Below, in pieces: positions 1 to 6,945 of a DNA stretch of 64,000 nt. Origin of the DNA: Neopusillimonas maritima (GTDB lineage: Bacteria; Pseudomonadota; Gammaproteobacteria; Burkholderiales; Burkholderiaceae_B). The notes beneath the pieces were generated by a model. That model had not been told where the DNA came from. It worked only from the letters and a program-made list of their open reading frames with translations, and made no database searches. How positions within the stretch are numbered: position 1 is the first letter of the stretch; every line of letters starts with the position of its first letter. The stretch is from the NCBI RefSeq assembly GCF_040930455.2, contig NZ_CP170494.1; one strand, 5' to 3'. The position numbers and the translations under genes are program-made.

Positions 1-489
1 ACCGTTGACGGCCTGAAAACCGGGCATACTTCGTCGGCTGGTTATTGCCTGATTACGACAGCCTTGCGTGACGGGCGCCGTGTCGTGACGGTGCTGGTCG
101 GCGCTAATAGTGATGCGGCGCGCACGGAAAACAGCTTGAAATTGCTGAACTGGAGTTTCCAGAATTTTGAAACAGTCAAACTGCTCGATCAGGACAAACC
201 CGTTGTGGATGCGCGCGTTTGGCAAGGTTTGGCTGAAACAGTGGGTCTTGGCCAGTCACAGCCGGTATGGCTTACTGTGCCTCGTGGGAAGGCAGCCGAT
301 ATCGAATCTGTCGCTGAATATACTCAGCCACTTATTGCACCGTTGGAAGCGGGCCAGCAGGTGGGCACTGTAACTCTAATGCTAGACGACCTGGCGCTGC
401 GCCAAGAGCCGTTGCGGGTATTGGCCGATGTCGAGCAGGCTGGGTTTATGTCCCGCATGATCGACAAGGTCAAGCTGATGTTGCAATAG
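1..489 (+). CDS. D-alanyl-D-alanine carboxypeptidase, C-terminal part
   Basis: This is the 3' end of a low-molecular-weight penicillin-binding protein of the PBP5/6 (DacA/DacC) family, which trims the terminal D-Ala from peptidoglycan pentapeptides in the periplasm. The frame is open from the first base, so the gene starts before the window and 162 residues are visible. The KTG box of the active site appears as KTGHT at fragment residues 6-10; the SxxK and SxN motifs lie upstream, outside the window. A beta-rich C-terminal domain follows. The last residues (MSRMIDKVKLMLQ) look like the amphipathic helix that anchors these proteins to the inner membrane. The exact paralogue cannot be decided from a fragment. 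Confidence 0.9.
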   Translation, partial: TVDGLKTGHTSSAGYCLITTALRDGRRVVTVLVGANSDAARTENSLKLLNWSFQNFETVKLLDQDKPVVDARVWQGLAETVGLGQSQPVWLTVPRGKAADIESVAEYTQPLIAPLEAGQQVGTVTLMLDDLALRQEPLRVLADVEQAGFMSRMIDKVKLMLQ

Positions 490-513
490 CGCATATTACT
501 TTTTCTTCTGGCT

Positions 514-1392
514 GTGGCGTTCATGATTTCAGGCGTTGATAACGACAGTATTGTTTATTTGAATGGCGAATTTCTTCGCCTGGCCGACGCCAAAGTTTCG
601 GTGCTTGATCGGGGCTTTGTCTTCGGCGACGGCATCTACGAAGTGGTGCCGGTTTACAAAGGCGTGCCTTTTCGCATGCACCAACACATTGCCCGGTTGC
701 AGCGTAGTTTGCAGTCGGTACGTATTCATCTTGAATACACTGAGGCGCAATGGCAGGCTCTGGTCGAAGGGGTGCTCGCACGGGTGGACGATTCGGCGTC
801 GAATTTAATGGTGTACTTGCAAGTGACCCGTGGGGTGGCAAAAAGAGATCATGCTTTCCCTGCGGCTGTTGAGCCCACGGTGTTCTGTATGGCATCGCCT
901 TTTGCGCGCCCGGGCAAGGCGCAGCGCGAGGAAGGGCTTGCCGCCATATCTGTTCCCGATACGCGTTGGCTGTTGTGTCATATCAAATCTATTTCACTTC
1001 TGGGCAATGTGCTTGCCAAGCAAGCGGCAGTTGATGCCGGGGTCGATGAAGTGCTGCAATTCCGCGAGGGTTATCTAACGGAAGGTTCGTCGTGCAATAT
1101 TTGGGTGGTTAAAAATGGTGTGCTCATGGCGCCTGAAGCGAACCATCTTATTCTTGAAGGTATTCGTTACCGATTTTTGGCGGAGTTGGCGCGTAACGCA
1201 GGCATTCCATTTGAGGCGCGTCCTGTTTCAGCTGAAGAGGTAAACGACGCCGATGAACTCATGTTAACGTCGGCAACCAAAGAAGTGTTGCCAATCGTGC
1301 GTTACAACGGTAATCCGGTTGGCACGGGTAAGCCCGGCCCGGTCTATGCGTTACTGCGGGCAAGTTACGATCGTGTGATAGAGAGTCTTTAA
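514..1392 (+). CDS. dat: D-amino acid transaminase, PLP fold type IV
   Basis: This is a class IV aminotransferase of about 290 residues. The family swaps amino groups between D-amino acids (often D-Ala) and 2-oxo acids with PLP. The N-terminal block DRGFVFGDGIYEVV (residues 32-45) is typical of D-amino acid transaminases and aminodeoxychorismate lyases. The PLP lysine is probably K158 in HIKSISLLGNVLAKQ, and the late block LTEGSSCNIWVV fits the cofactor-phosphate region. The annotated start is GTG; an in-frame ATG three codons on (523) is equally possible. Its place behind a D,D-carboxypeptidase gene and before ybeD-lipB fits a role in D-Ala metabolism. A branched-chain aminotransferase is less likely. 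Confidence 0.88.
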   Translation: MAFMISGVDNDSIVYLNGEFLRLADAKVSVLDRGFVFGDGIYEVVPVYKGVPFRMHQHIARLQRSLQSVRIHLEYTEAQWQALVEGVLARVDDSASNLMVYLQVTRGVAKRDHAFPAAVEPTVFCMASPFARPGKAQREEGLAAISVPDTRWLLCHIKSISLLGNVLAKQAAVDAGVDEVLQFREGYLTEGSSCNIWVVKNGVLMAPEANHLILEGIRYRFLAELARNAGIPFEARPVSAEEVNDADELMLTSATKEVLPIVRYNGNPVGTGKPGPVYALLRASYDRVIESL

Positions 1393-1393
1393 C

Positions 1394-1675
1394 ATGGCCA
1401 TGCCCCCAATTCCTCCCGAGCAATCTTTAATTGAGTACCCTTGCGACTTCCCGATTAAGGTAATGGGTAAGGCTCATCCGGAGTTCGCGCAGGTGCTTAC
1501 AGAAGTGGTGCTGCAGTTCGATACGACATTTGATCCCGCAACGGTTGAAATGCGGCCAAGTCGCAGTGGGAACTATTTGGGTCTGACGTTTACAGTAACG
1601 GCAACCTCGCGCGAACAGCTCGACGACCTCTATCGTGCGCTTCATGGTCATCCTATGGTGTCGATTGTGCTGTGA
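1394..1675 (+). CDS. ybeD: DUF493/YbeD family protein
   Basis: This small protein (93 residues) belongs to the YbeD/DUF493 family, which has a ferredoxin-like alpha/beta fold. Recognisable features are the opening LIEYPCDFPIKVMG and the C-terminal LDDLYRALHGHPMVSIVL. The biochemical role is unknown. The family is almost always found beside lipB, and here its stop overlaps the lipB GTG start, so the two are probably translationally coupled. It begins one base after the transaminase stop, so dat, ybeD and lipB look like one operon. Confidence 0.9.
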   Translation: MAMPPIPPEQSLIEYPCDFPIKVMGKAHPEFAQVLTEVVLQFDTTFDPATVEMRPSRSGNYLGLTFTVTATSREQLDDLYRALHGHPMVSIVL

Positions 1676-2358
1676 TCAATGTCAGGTGGTTGCCGCGTCC
1701 CGCATCTTATACAACAGTCTGGCAAGACATGCGGGCGTTTACCGAAGCACGCACATCCACAACACGTGATGAAATCTGGCTGGTTGAACATGAGCCTGTA
1801 TACACTTTAGGGCTGGCGGGTAAAACGGAACATGTGTTGAACCCAGGGGCGATTCCCATTGTTAGAACCGACCGTGGCGGGCAGGTTACTTATCACGGTC
1901 CCGGCCAGGTGGTGGCCTATTGTTTGTTCGATCTCCGTCGCTATGGCCTGTATGTTAAAGAATACGTAAATCGGCTGGAAGAAGTTGTTATTAACCTGTT
2001 GCAGGATGGTTACGGCCTGGACGGGGCGTGTCGCAAGGTAGGTGCGCCGGGTGTGTACGTACCAATCGATGAAACGCCTGAGGCCGTGTCACCGGGGTTA
2101 AACGATGGTCGCACAACGAAACAACTGGCGAAAATCGCGGCTCTGGGCATTAAAGTACGTAACGGTTGCACCTATCATGGCGTTGCTCTGAATGTAGAAA
2201 TGGATTTGACCCCCTTTCTGGGTATTAATCCGTGCGGCTATGAAGGCTTGGTAACGGTTGATTTGGCCGGCTGTGGCGTGCATACCACTGTTTCAGAGGC
2301 AGGTAATTTGCTGGCCCGGTATTTGCTGCAGGCTTTTCCTGCGCGTGAAACAAGTTGA
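1672..2358 (+). CDS. lipB: Octanoyl-[ACP]:protein N-octanoyltransferase LipB
   Basis: LipB moves the octanoyl group from acyl carrier protein to the lipoyl domains of 2-oxoacid dehydrogenases and the glycine cleavage H protein, the first step of lipoate assembly. At 228 residues it has normal length. The conserved RGGQVTYHGPGQVV block is present. The two catalytic residues are visible as the lysine in KQLAKIAALGIKV and the cysteine in INPCGYEG. Start is GTG at 1672, overlapping the ybeD stop. A short inverted repeat (CCCCTT/AAGGGG, 2360-2379) follows the stop, and lipA, the next enzyme in the pathway, is the following gene. Confidence 0.96.
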   Translation: MINVRWLPRPASYTTVWQDMRAFTEARTSTTRDEIWLVEHEPVYTLGLAGKTEHVLNPGAIPIVRTDRGGQVTYHGPGQVVAYCLFDLRRYGLYVKEYVNRLEEVVINLLQDGYGLDGACRKVGAPGVYVPIDETPEAVSPGLNDGRTTKQLAKIAALGIKVRNGCTYHGVALNVEMDLTPFLGINPCGYEGLVTVDLAGCGVHTTVSEAGNLLARYLLQAFPARETS

Positions 2359-2359
2359 G

Positions 2360-2379
2360 CCCCTTTTGTTGTCAAGGGG
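2360..2379 (+). terminator. Weak stem-loop after lipB
   Basis: CCCCTT and AAGGGG form a 6-bp stem with an 8-base loop right after the lipB stop codon. There is no T-run after it, so it may only reduce read-through into lipA. Confidence 0.3.
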
Positions 2380-2465
2380 AATTGGCCTTTCCGGCTGATG
2401 GGGCAGTAGAATAGGGTTTTTACCAATACAACCGGCACACGGCAACGTGTTGCGAGACAGAAAGG

Positions 2466-3446
2466 ATGAAGTCCATGACTGATTCAGCTGTGGGTCAGGC
2501 CGCCTCAGGCTACGACCCAACACAGAAGCAGAAATCTCAAGCCAAAACGTCGCGGATTCCAATCAAGATCGTGCCCGCTGAACGGTTGAAGAAGCCCGAC
2601 TGGATTCGGGTTAAGGCTGCCGCACCTGGTTCTCGCTTTTACGATATCAAGCGCATTTTGCGTGAGCATAATTTGCATACGGTTTGCGAAGAGGCGTCGT
2701 GTCCCAACATAGGTGAGTGTTTTGGTAAAGGCACGGCTACTTTCATGATTATGGGCGACAAGTGCACGCGTCGTTGCCCTTTCTGTGATGTGGGGCATGG
2801 ACGCCCCGATCCGCTGGATGAAAAAGAACCGGAAAATCTGGCGCGCACCATTGCCGATCTTAAGTTGTCGTATGTGGTGATTACTTCGGTAGACCGTGAC
2901 GATTTACGCGATGGTGGGGCGGCGCACTTTGTGGAGTGCATTCGTCAAGTACGGGCGCTGTCTCCAAAGACACAAATCGAAATTTTGGTGCCTGATTTTC
3001 GTGCGCGGCTGGAGCGCGCCTTGGGTATCTTGAACGCTTGTCCTCCCGATGTGATGAATCACAATCTGGAAACGGTGCCCAGACTATATAAACAGGCTCG
3101 TCCGGGCTCCGATTACCACCACTCCCTTAAATTGCTTGCAGAGTTCAAGGCGCTGCATCCCGACGTGCCCACAAAATCGGGCTTGATGCTGGGTTTGGGC
3201 GAAACAGATGAAGAAATTCTGGAAGTCATGCGTGACATGCGTGAGCACAATGTCGATATGCTGACGATTGGCCAGTATTTGCAGCCCTCTGAGCACCACT
3301 TGCCGGTGGTTCGGTATCCGCATCCCGATATTTATGCCATGCTTGAAAAAGAAGCATATGCCATGGGCTTTACCCATGCTGCGGTCGGCCCAATGGTGCG
3401 ATCTTCTTATCACGCTGATGAGCAGGCGCATGCTGCAGGCGTTTAA
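2466..3446 (+). CDS. lipA: Lipoyl synthase LipA (radical SAM)
   Basis: LipA inserts two sulfur atoms into protein-bound octanoate. Both [4Fe-4S] binding sets are visible: the auxiliary cluster cysteines C74, C79 and C85 (CEEASCPNIGEC) and the radical-SAM cysteines C100, C104 and C107 (CTRRCPFC). The conserved SSYHADEQA-type C-terminal serine region closes the 326-residue protein, which is normal length. AGAAAGG lies just before the first ATG at 2466; a second ATG three codons later is possible. It works directly after LipB in the pathway, and its gene ends before a long inverted repeat shared with the convergent oxygenase gene. Confidence 0.97.
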   Translation: MKSMTDSAVGQAASGYDPTQKQKSQAKTSRIPIKIVPAERLKKPDWIRVKAAAPGSRFYDIKRILREHNLHTVCEEASCPNIGECFGKGTATFMIMGDKCTRRCPFCDVGHGRPDPLDEKEPENLARTIADLKLSYVVITSVDRDDLRDGGAAHFVECIRQVRALSPKTQIEILVPDFRARLERALGILNACPPDVMNHNLETVPRLYKQARPGSDYHHSLKLLAEFKALHPDVPTKSGLMLGLGETDEEILEVMRDMREHNVDMLTIGQYLQPSEHHLPVVRYPHPDIYAMLEKEAYAMGFTHAAVGPMVRSSYHADEQAHAAGV

Positions 3447-3492
3447 TTCAATATTGTCGGCAGTTAGGTAATTTAAGCGTCGTGGCAAATTT

Positions 3493-3566
3493 AAAAAGCC
3501 ATCCCGGACAACAATGAACTGACCCCATAAAGTTGGACGGTCAGTTCACAATCGGGATGGCTTTTT
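3493..3566. terminator. Bidirectional terminator with a nested inverted repeat
   Basis: AAAAAGCCATCCCG (3493-3506) and CGGGATGGCTTTTT (3553-3566) form a perfect 14-bp stem with A/T tails on both strands. It lies between the convergent lipA and Rieske oxygenase genes, so it can terminate both. The 46-base loop is unusually large and holds a second perfect 10-bp inverted repeat, TGAACTGACC (3515-3524) and GGTCAGTTCA (3539-3548). The text between, CCATAAAGTTGGAC, resembles the end of IS3-family elements. Confidence 0.8.
3515..3548. repeat. Inverted repeat resembling an IS3-family end
   Basis: TGAACTGACC and GGTCAGTTCA (10 bp each) enclose ATAAAGTTGGAC. From memory, many IS3-family elements begin with TG(A/T)ACTGACCCC followed by AAAGTTGGAC, which fits here. 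No transposase gene is present, so this would be a solo end or tiny remnant in the terminator loop. A hairpin that arose by chance is the alternative. Confidence 0.45.
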
Positions 3567-3568
3567 AT

Positions 3569-4624
3569 TTAGGCCTTTGCCGTTTCAGCTTGGGGTGTTT
3601 TTGAGTCTTCTATCTCCAGCAATTTCAACAAATTTCGGCGAACCTTCACTGATGCGATGTCGTTAGACATCAGTACAGGGTCAAGGTCGAAGAACTCCTC
3701 GCCATTCATTTCCTCCTGAACGCCCTGAATGATAGGGCCGTCTTCCAGTTCGAAGGCGTCGCGCATGGCTTTGAGCTTCATTGCATTGAAGTCGGCGTCG
3801 TCTTCCAGGTGGTTGCGTCGTGTTGCGAAGAAGTAGTGGGTGCTGTCTTCGGTTTCAGGCGTACAGGTATGCAGGTCGTATGCGCCAATCCCTTGTTCAA
3901 AAGGTGTGTCACCTTGCGCTCCACCGACGGAAAGTTGGATGTTGGCAGGCGGCATCCACTCAACGGTGAAAAAGTGTCGCGCTTCAGCCTGGGGGTCGGG
4001 CAGGAAGTGAGACAGGACAAAGATCGGGGGGGTTTGTTTCCACTCCCAGCGTGCAAATACTGAGCGTTCTGTTTCTTTTACCTCGGGAATGATCGGTGAT
4101 AACTGTCCGCGAGTGGAGATGGCGTCGCCGTGGACATGATCGATATGGCTGAGGTCCATCACGTTATCGATCATCAGTTGGTAGTTGGCATTCATGTGCA
4201 TGTGGGTATAGCCGATGCCGGTGGGCGGGCCGTTATCCAGGGGGCTGTAGTCGGGCAGTTGCGTCGGGTCGGCTGGTTCGTCGCCCATCCAGATCCAGAT
4301 AAAACCGTATTTCTCCTGCAAAGGGTACGTGGGAACCTTGGCCGCTTTCGGTATATTGCCCGAGCCGTGCGGGTTGTGCGTGCATTGGCCGGTACAGTCG
4401 AACTTCAAGGCGTGGTAATGGCATACGATTTGGTCGCCGTCGCGTTTGCCCAGGTGCAGAGGAGCGAAGCGGTGCGGGCAGCGGTCGCGCATGGCGACCG
4501 GGTCACCATTCTGTTTGCGGTAAAGCAATACATTCGTGCCTAATAACTTGCGATGAAACAGGTCTTCCGGGCCAACTTCGCTGGACAAGGCAGCGACGTA
4601 CCAGGCATTTTTCAGGTAACGCAT
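3569..4624 (-). CDS. Rieske [2Fe-2S] ring-hydroxylating/demethylating oxygenase (VanA-like)
   Basis: This is a single-component-type oxygenase (351 residues) related to vanillate O-demethylase and phthalate-type oxygenases. The Rieske ligands are C49 and H51 (CPH) and C68 and H71 (CHYH). The mononuclear iron site is probably D157, H160 and H165 in the block NVMDLSHIDHVH. The ATG at 4624 was chosen over an upstream in-frame start because GGAGGAG lies eight bases before it and the family opens with YLKNAWYVAA. Such enzymes need a reductase (VanB type), but none is encoded nearby. The gene lies downstream of a GntR-type regulator on the same strand, across a terminator and its own promoter. The substrate is not predictable; vanillate is only one option. 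Confidence 0.88.
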   Translation of the reverse strand: MRYLKNAWYVAALSSEVGPEDLFHRKLLGTNVLLYRKQNGDPVAMRDRCPHRFAPLHLGKRDGDQIVCHYHALKFDCTGQCTHNPHGSGNIPKAAKVPTYPLQEKYGFIWIWMGDEPADPTQLPDYSPLDNGPPTGIGYTHMHMNANYQLMIDNVMDLSHIDHVHGDAISTRGQLSPIIPEVKETERSVFARWEWKQTPPIFVLSHFLPDPQAEARHFFTVEWMPPANIQLSVGGAQGDTPFEQGIGAYDLHTCTPETEDSTHYFFATRRNHLEDDADFNAMKLKAMRDAFELEDGPIIQGVQEEMNGEEFFDLDPVLMSNDIASVKVRRNLLKLLEIEDSKTPQAETAKA

Positions 4625-4637
4625 AAGACTCCTCCGG

Positions 4638-4655
4638 GTATGGTACATGCCATAC
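4638..4655. promoter_or_regulatory. Candidate operator in the oxygenase promoter
   Basis: GTATGG and CCATAC form an inverted repeat around a six-base centre, just upstream of the GGAGGAG ribosome site of the Rieske oxygenase gene. The position suits a repressor such as the neighbouring GntR/FCD protein. Binding is inferred only from location and symmetry. Confidence 0.4.
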
Positions 4656-4677
4656 GGTTTATTCAATTAATAAGCGC

Positions 4678-4706
4678 AAAAAAAACGCATGACAACGGTC
4701 ATGCGC
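4678..4706 (-). terminator. Rho-independent terminator of the GntR gene
   Basis: CGCATGAC (4686-4693) and GTCATGCG (4698-4705) form an 8-bp stem with a 4-base loop. On the minus strand the stem is followed by a run of eight T (complement of 4678-4685). It separates the regulator gene from the oxygenase gene, which lies further along the same strand, so the oxygenase needs its own promoter. Confidence 0.8.
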
Positions 4707-4709
4707 AAA

Positions 4710-4723
4710 TTCTATGCATAAAA
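4710..4723. promoter_or_regulatory. TTATGCATAA-type box, copy 1
   Basis: TTCTATGCATAAAA occurs here between the GntR gene and the oxygenase gene, and a related TTTTATGTATC follows at 4728-4738. The exact reverse complement of the 14-mer lies in the promoter of the dehydrogenase operon at 5593-5606, and close variants occur at 12185-12218. It is a candidate operator of the catabolic region. Confidence 0.5.
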
Positions 4724-4757
4724 TTAATTTTTATGTATCAGGGTTTTTGCTATGCTT

Positions 4758-5468
4758 TTATCTGGCGATGGCCATTTCCTGGTCGGTCTCATGCATGGCA
4801 AGGACGCTTTCCATTACGCTTTGCTCAGTGCCCCGAATGTGTTTTTTCAGTAGTGAGACGGCAGCGCGTTTATCGCGCTTCAGAACCGCTTTCATGATGA
4901 GTTGATGTTCCTGATTCTTTTTGCGGTGTGCTTTGCGAAAACGTGCGGAATAGCGCCGATATCTTTCCGCATTGTCGAAAAGCTGTTCGATAAGATTCAG
5001 TAGCAAAGGCGATGAGCAGCCGGAATAAATGGCCAGGTGGAATGCGCGGTGGCGTTCCGACCATGACTCATCCAGCGCAATAGGCCCGTCGCTGAGTCTT
5101 TGTTCCGCCAACCGAAGGCTGTGCGATGCGGCCACGATGCGTTCTTCCCATTCATCATCTCCGCTCTCCATGGCGTCTTTCAATGCTTCTGTTTCGATTA
5201 GAAGGCGCACGCGGGTAAGGTCTTTCAGGCCGTCAATTGACAGCGGAGCAACGCGAAAACCACGATTTTCTATAGAGCGAACCAGGCCTTGTTCGGCCAG
5301 TCGTGCCAGTGCTTCGCGCACCGGACTGCTACTGAATCCGTAGCGGGAACTGAGCTCATCGACGCGCAGGCGCTCTTCCGGCGGGAATTCGCACTGCACA
5401 ATGGCCTTGCGTAATGTGCGGTACGCCTGCTCGGTGAGAGGGTAATTTGCAATGTTGTCTGAAGCCAT
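4758..5468 (-). CDS. GntR-family transcriptional regulator, FCD (FadR/VanR) subfamily
   Basis: A winged-helix DNA-binding domain (roughly residues 10-75, with the pattern PVREALARLAEQGLV) is followed by an all-helical FCD ligand-binding domain. The latter shows HRAFHLAIYSGCSSPLLLNLIEQ and HQLIMKAVLKRDKRAAVSLLKKHI, typical of metal-containing FCD pockets that bind organic acids. Regulators of this type usually repress catabolic operons until the substrate binds. The start at 5468 was chosen because GAGA lies six bases upstream; an ATG five codons earlier (5483) lacks this. It is divergent from the dehydrogenase-ABC operon, and it shares intergenic boxes with the oxygenase and the 12280 operon. 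It is the best candidate regulator of this region. Confidence 0.9.
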   Translation of the reverse strand: MASDNIANYPLTEQAYRTLRKAIVQCEFPPEERLRVDELSSRYGFSSSPVREALARLAEQGLVRSIENRGFRVAPLSIDGLKDLTRVRLLIETEALKDAMESGDDEWEERIVAASHSLRLAEQRLSDGPIALDESWSERHRAFHLAIYSGCSSPLLLNLIEQLFDNAERYRRYSARFRKAHRKKNQEHQLIMKAVLKRDKRAAVSLLKKHIRGTEQSVMESVLAMHETDQEMAIAR

Positions 5469-5592
5469 GGCTGATCTCGGCATATCGTTTTGGCGTTGTT
5501 GACGAATCTGAATTGTAGATCAAGCGTCTTCATTTGGTGATGAGGCGGCGGGTATACCCTTGTTAGTAAAAACCCTTGTGCTCAAAAGTATG

Positions 5593-5606
5593 TTTTATGC
5601 ATAGAA
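5593..5606. promoter_or_regulatory. TTATGCATAA-type box, copy 2
   Basis: TTTTATGCATAGAA is the exact reverse complement of the box at 4710-4723. It lies in the AT-rich divergent promoter between the GntR regulator and the dehydrogenase operon, about 125 bases from each start codon. This is a good place for an autoregulated operator. Confidence 0.55.
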
Positions 5607-5716
5607 ATTATGTTTAAATAGTTTTTGTCATGAAAAGATAACTTTAATCTAAGTCTTGTAAATCGCTTAGCAAACATATCGCCTGGAAAAGAAGGGCGCA
5701 GTAACAAGGAGACGAG

Positions 5717-6835
5717 ATGTCCATTCCAAAGACAATGAAAGCAGCCCGCATGCACGACGTGGGCTCCCCCATGAAAATCGAGGAAGTGCCGGTGCCTGAG
5801 GTGCGCTCCAACGACGTGCTGGTGAAAGTTCATTCATGCGGCATTGTGCCTAACCTGGGTAATGTGTTGAAGAATTGGACAACCTGGTTTCCAGAGCGCC
5901 CATTGCCTCCACTGCCGGCTATTTTCGGCCTCGATCCGGCGGGCGAAATTGTGGCGGTTGGCTCGCAGGTGCACTATTGGCAACCCGGTGATCGCGTTTA
6001 CGTGAATCCCGGTCGTCACTGCGGCGGGTGCCGCGCATGTCGCGACGGTCGTCATGAGCATTGTGAGTACTACACCTTCAACGGCTACTTTGGGTTCAGC
6101 GAAAAGTCTTTGAAGATTTTCGATGACTACCCTTATGGCGGCTTGTGTCAGTACATGACCGCGCCTCAATATTCGCTGGTCTCCCTTCCCGATAGCGTGT
6201 CGTACGATCAGGCTGCGCGTTTGGGCTATTTGGGTACGGCTTACGCCGGTTTGCGTAAAGCGCAAATTCGGCCCGGCCAAACCGTCATGGTGAGCGGTGC
6301 AAGCGGGACGCTGGGGCTGGGCGCTATTTTGCTGGCCTTGGGTATGGGGGCGACGCGTATCCTGGGTGTGGCGCGCAATAAAGAGTTATTGGCCCGCGTT
6401 AAAGCGCTGGCGCCCGAGCGCATCGAGGTCAAGTCGATAAATGATAACGAGTCGGTTGAAGACTGGGTCCAGCGCATGACGGCAAATGAAGGGCTGGATT
6501 TGTACGTCGATTGCATCGGGCCGGGCGGTGGTCACGACATTTTGTTGTCGGCAATGCGCGTGCTCAAGCGCGGCGGCAAAGCCGTTGATATCGGCGCCAT
6601 TGCAGGCGATGTGCCGGTCGACTTGCATACCGTCATGGACTTGCAGCAAACGGTTATTGGTTCGTGCTGGTTCACTGCGGCCGAAGGTCAGGATATGGCT
6701 GATATGGCGGGTGCGGGAACATTGAATATGTCTGTATTCGAGCATGTGGCCAGTCCTCTCGAGCAAATTAACGAGGCGATTTCCGGTATTGAAAATCGCA
6801 GCGGCGGCTTTAGTAATTTTGTGATTCACCCTTAA
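5717..6835 (+). CDS. Zinc-type medium-chain alcohol dehydrogenase family protein
   Basis: This is a 372-residue medium-chain dehydrogenase/reductase. Four cysteines of the structural zinc site are present (C102, C105, C108, C116). The NAD(P) site appears as VSGASGTLGLGAILLA around residue 193. The usual GHE at the catalytic zinc is replaced by GLD (residues 71-73), so the catalytic zinc may be absent or held differently. AAGGAG precedes the ATG. It is the first gene of an operon that continues into the ABC importer for the presumed substrate. A role in oxidising or reducing an aromatic or side-chain alcohol/aldehyde is inferred from context only. Confidence 0.85.
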   Translation: MSIPKTMKAARMHDVGSPMKIEEVPVPEVRSNDVLVKVHSCGIVPNLGNVLKNWTTWFPERPLPPLPAIFGLDPAGEIVAVGSQVHYWQPGDRVYVNPGRHCGGCRACRDGRHEHCEYYTFNGYFGFSEKSLKIFDDYPYGGLCQYMTAPQYSLVSLPDSVSYDQAARLGYLGTAYAGLRKAQIRPGQTVMVSGASGTLGLGAILLALGMGATRILGVARNKELLARVKALAPERIEVKSINDNESVEDWVQRMTANEGLDLYVDCIGPGGGHDILLSAMRVLKRGGKAVDIGAIAGDVPVDLHTVMDLQQTVIGSCWFTAAEGQDMADMAGAGTLNMSVFEHVASPLEQINEAISGIENRSGGFSNFVIHP

Positions 6836-6878
6836 CGGTTGTCCGGAAGCGACCGCTTTTATTTCCCCTGCAACCCTT

Positions 6879-6900
6879 GCTGCCGGATATTCATGGCAGC
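6879..6900 (+). other. Stem-loop between dehydrogenase and binding-protein genes
   Basis: GCTGCC and GGCAGC form a 6-bp stem with a 10-base loop, extendable by G-U pairs. It lies in the 110-base gap inside the operon, with no T-run. Such stems often stabilise mRNA for highly expressed binding proteins; here that is a guess. Confidence 0.3.
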
Positions 6901-6945
6901 GGGGAGCAGATTACGCAGTATTCAAACAACAGGAAGGAGACAAGT

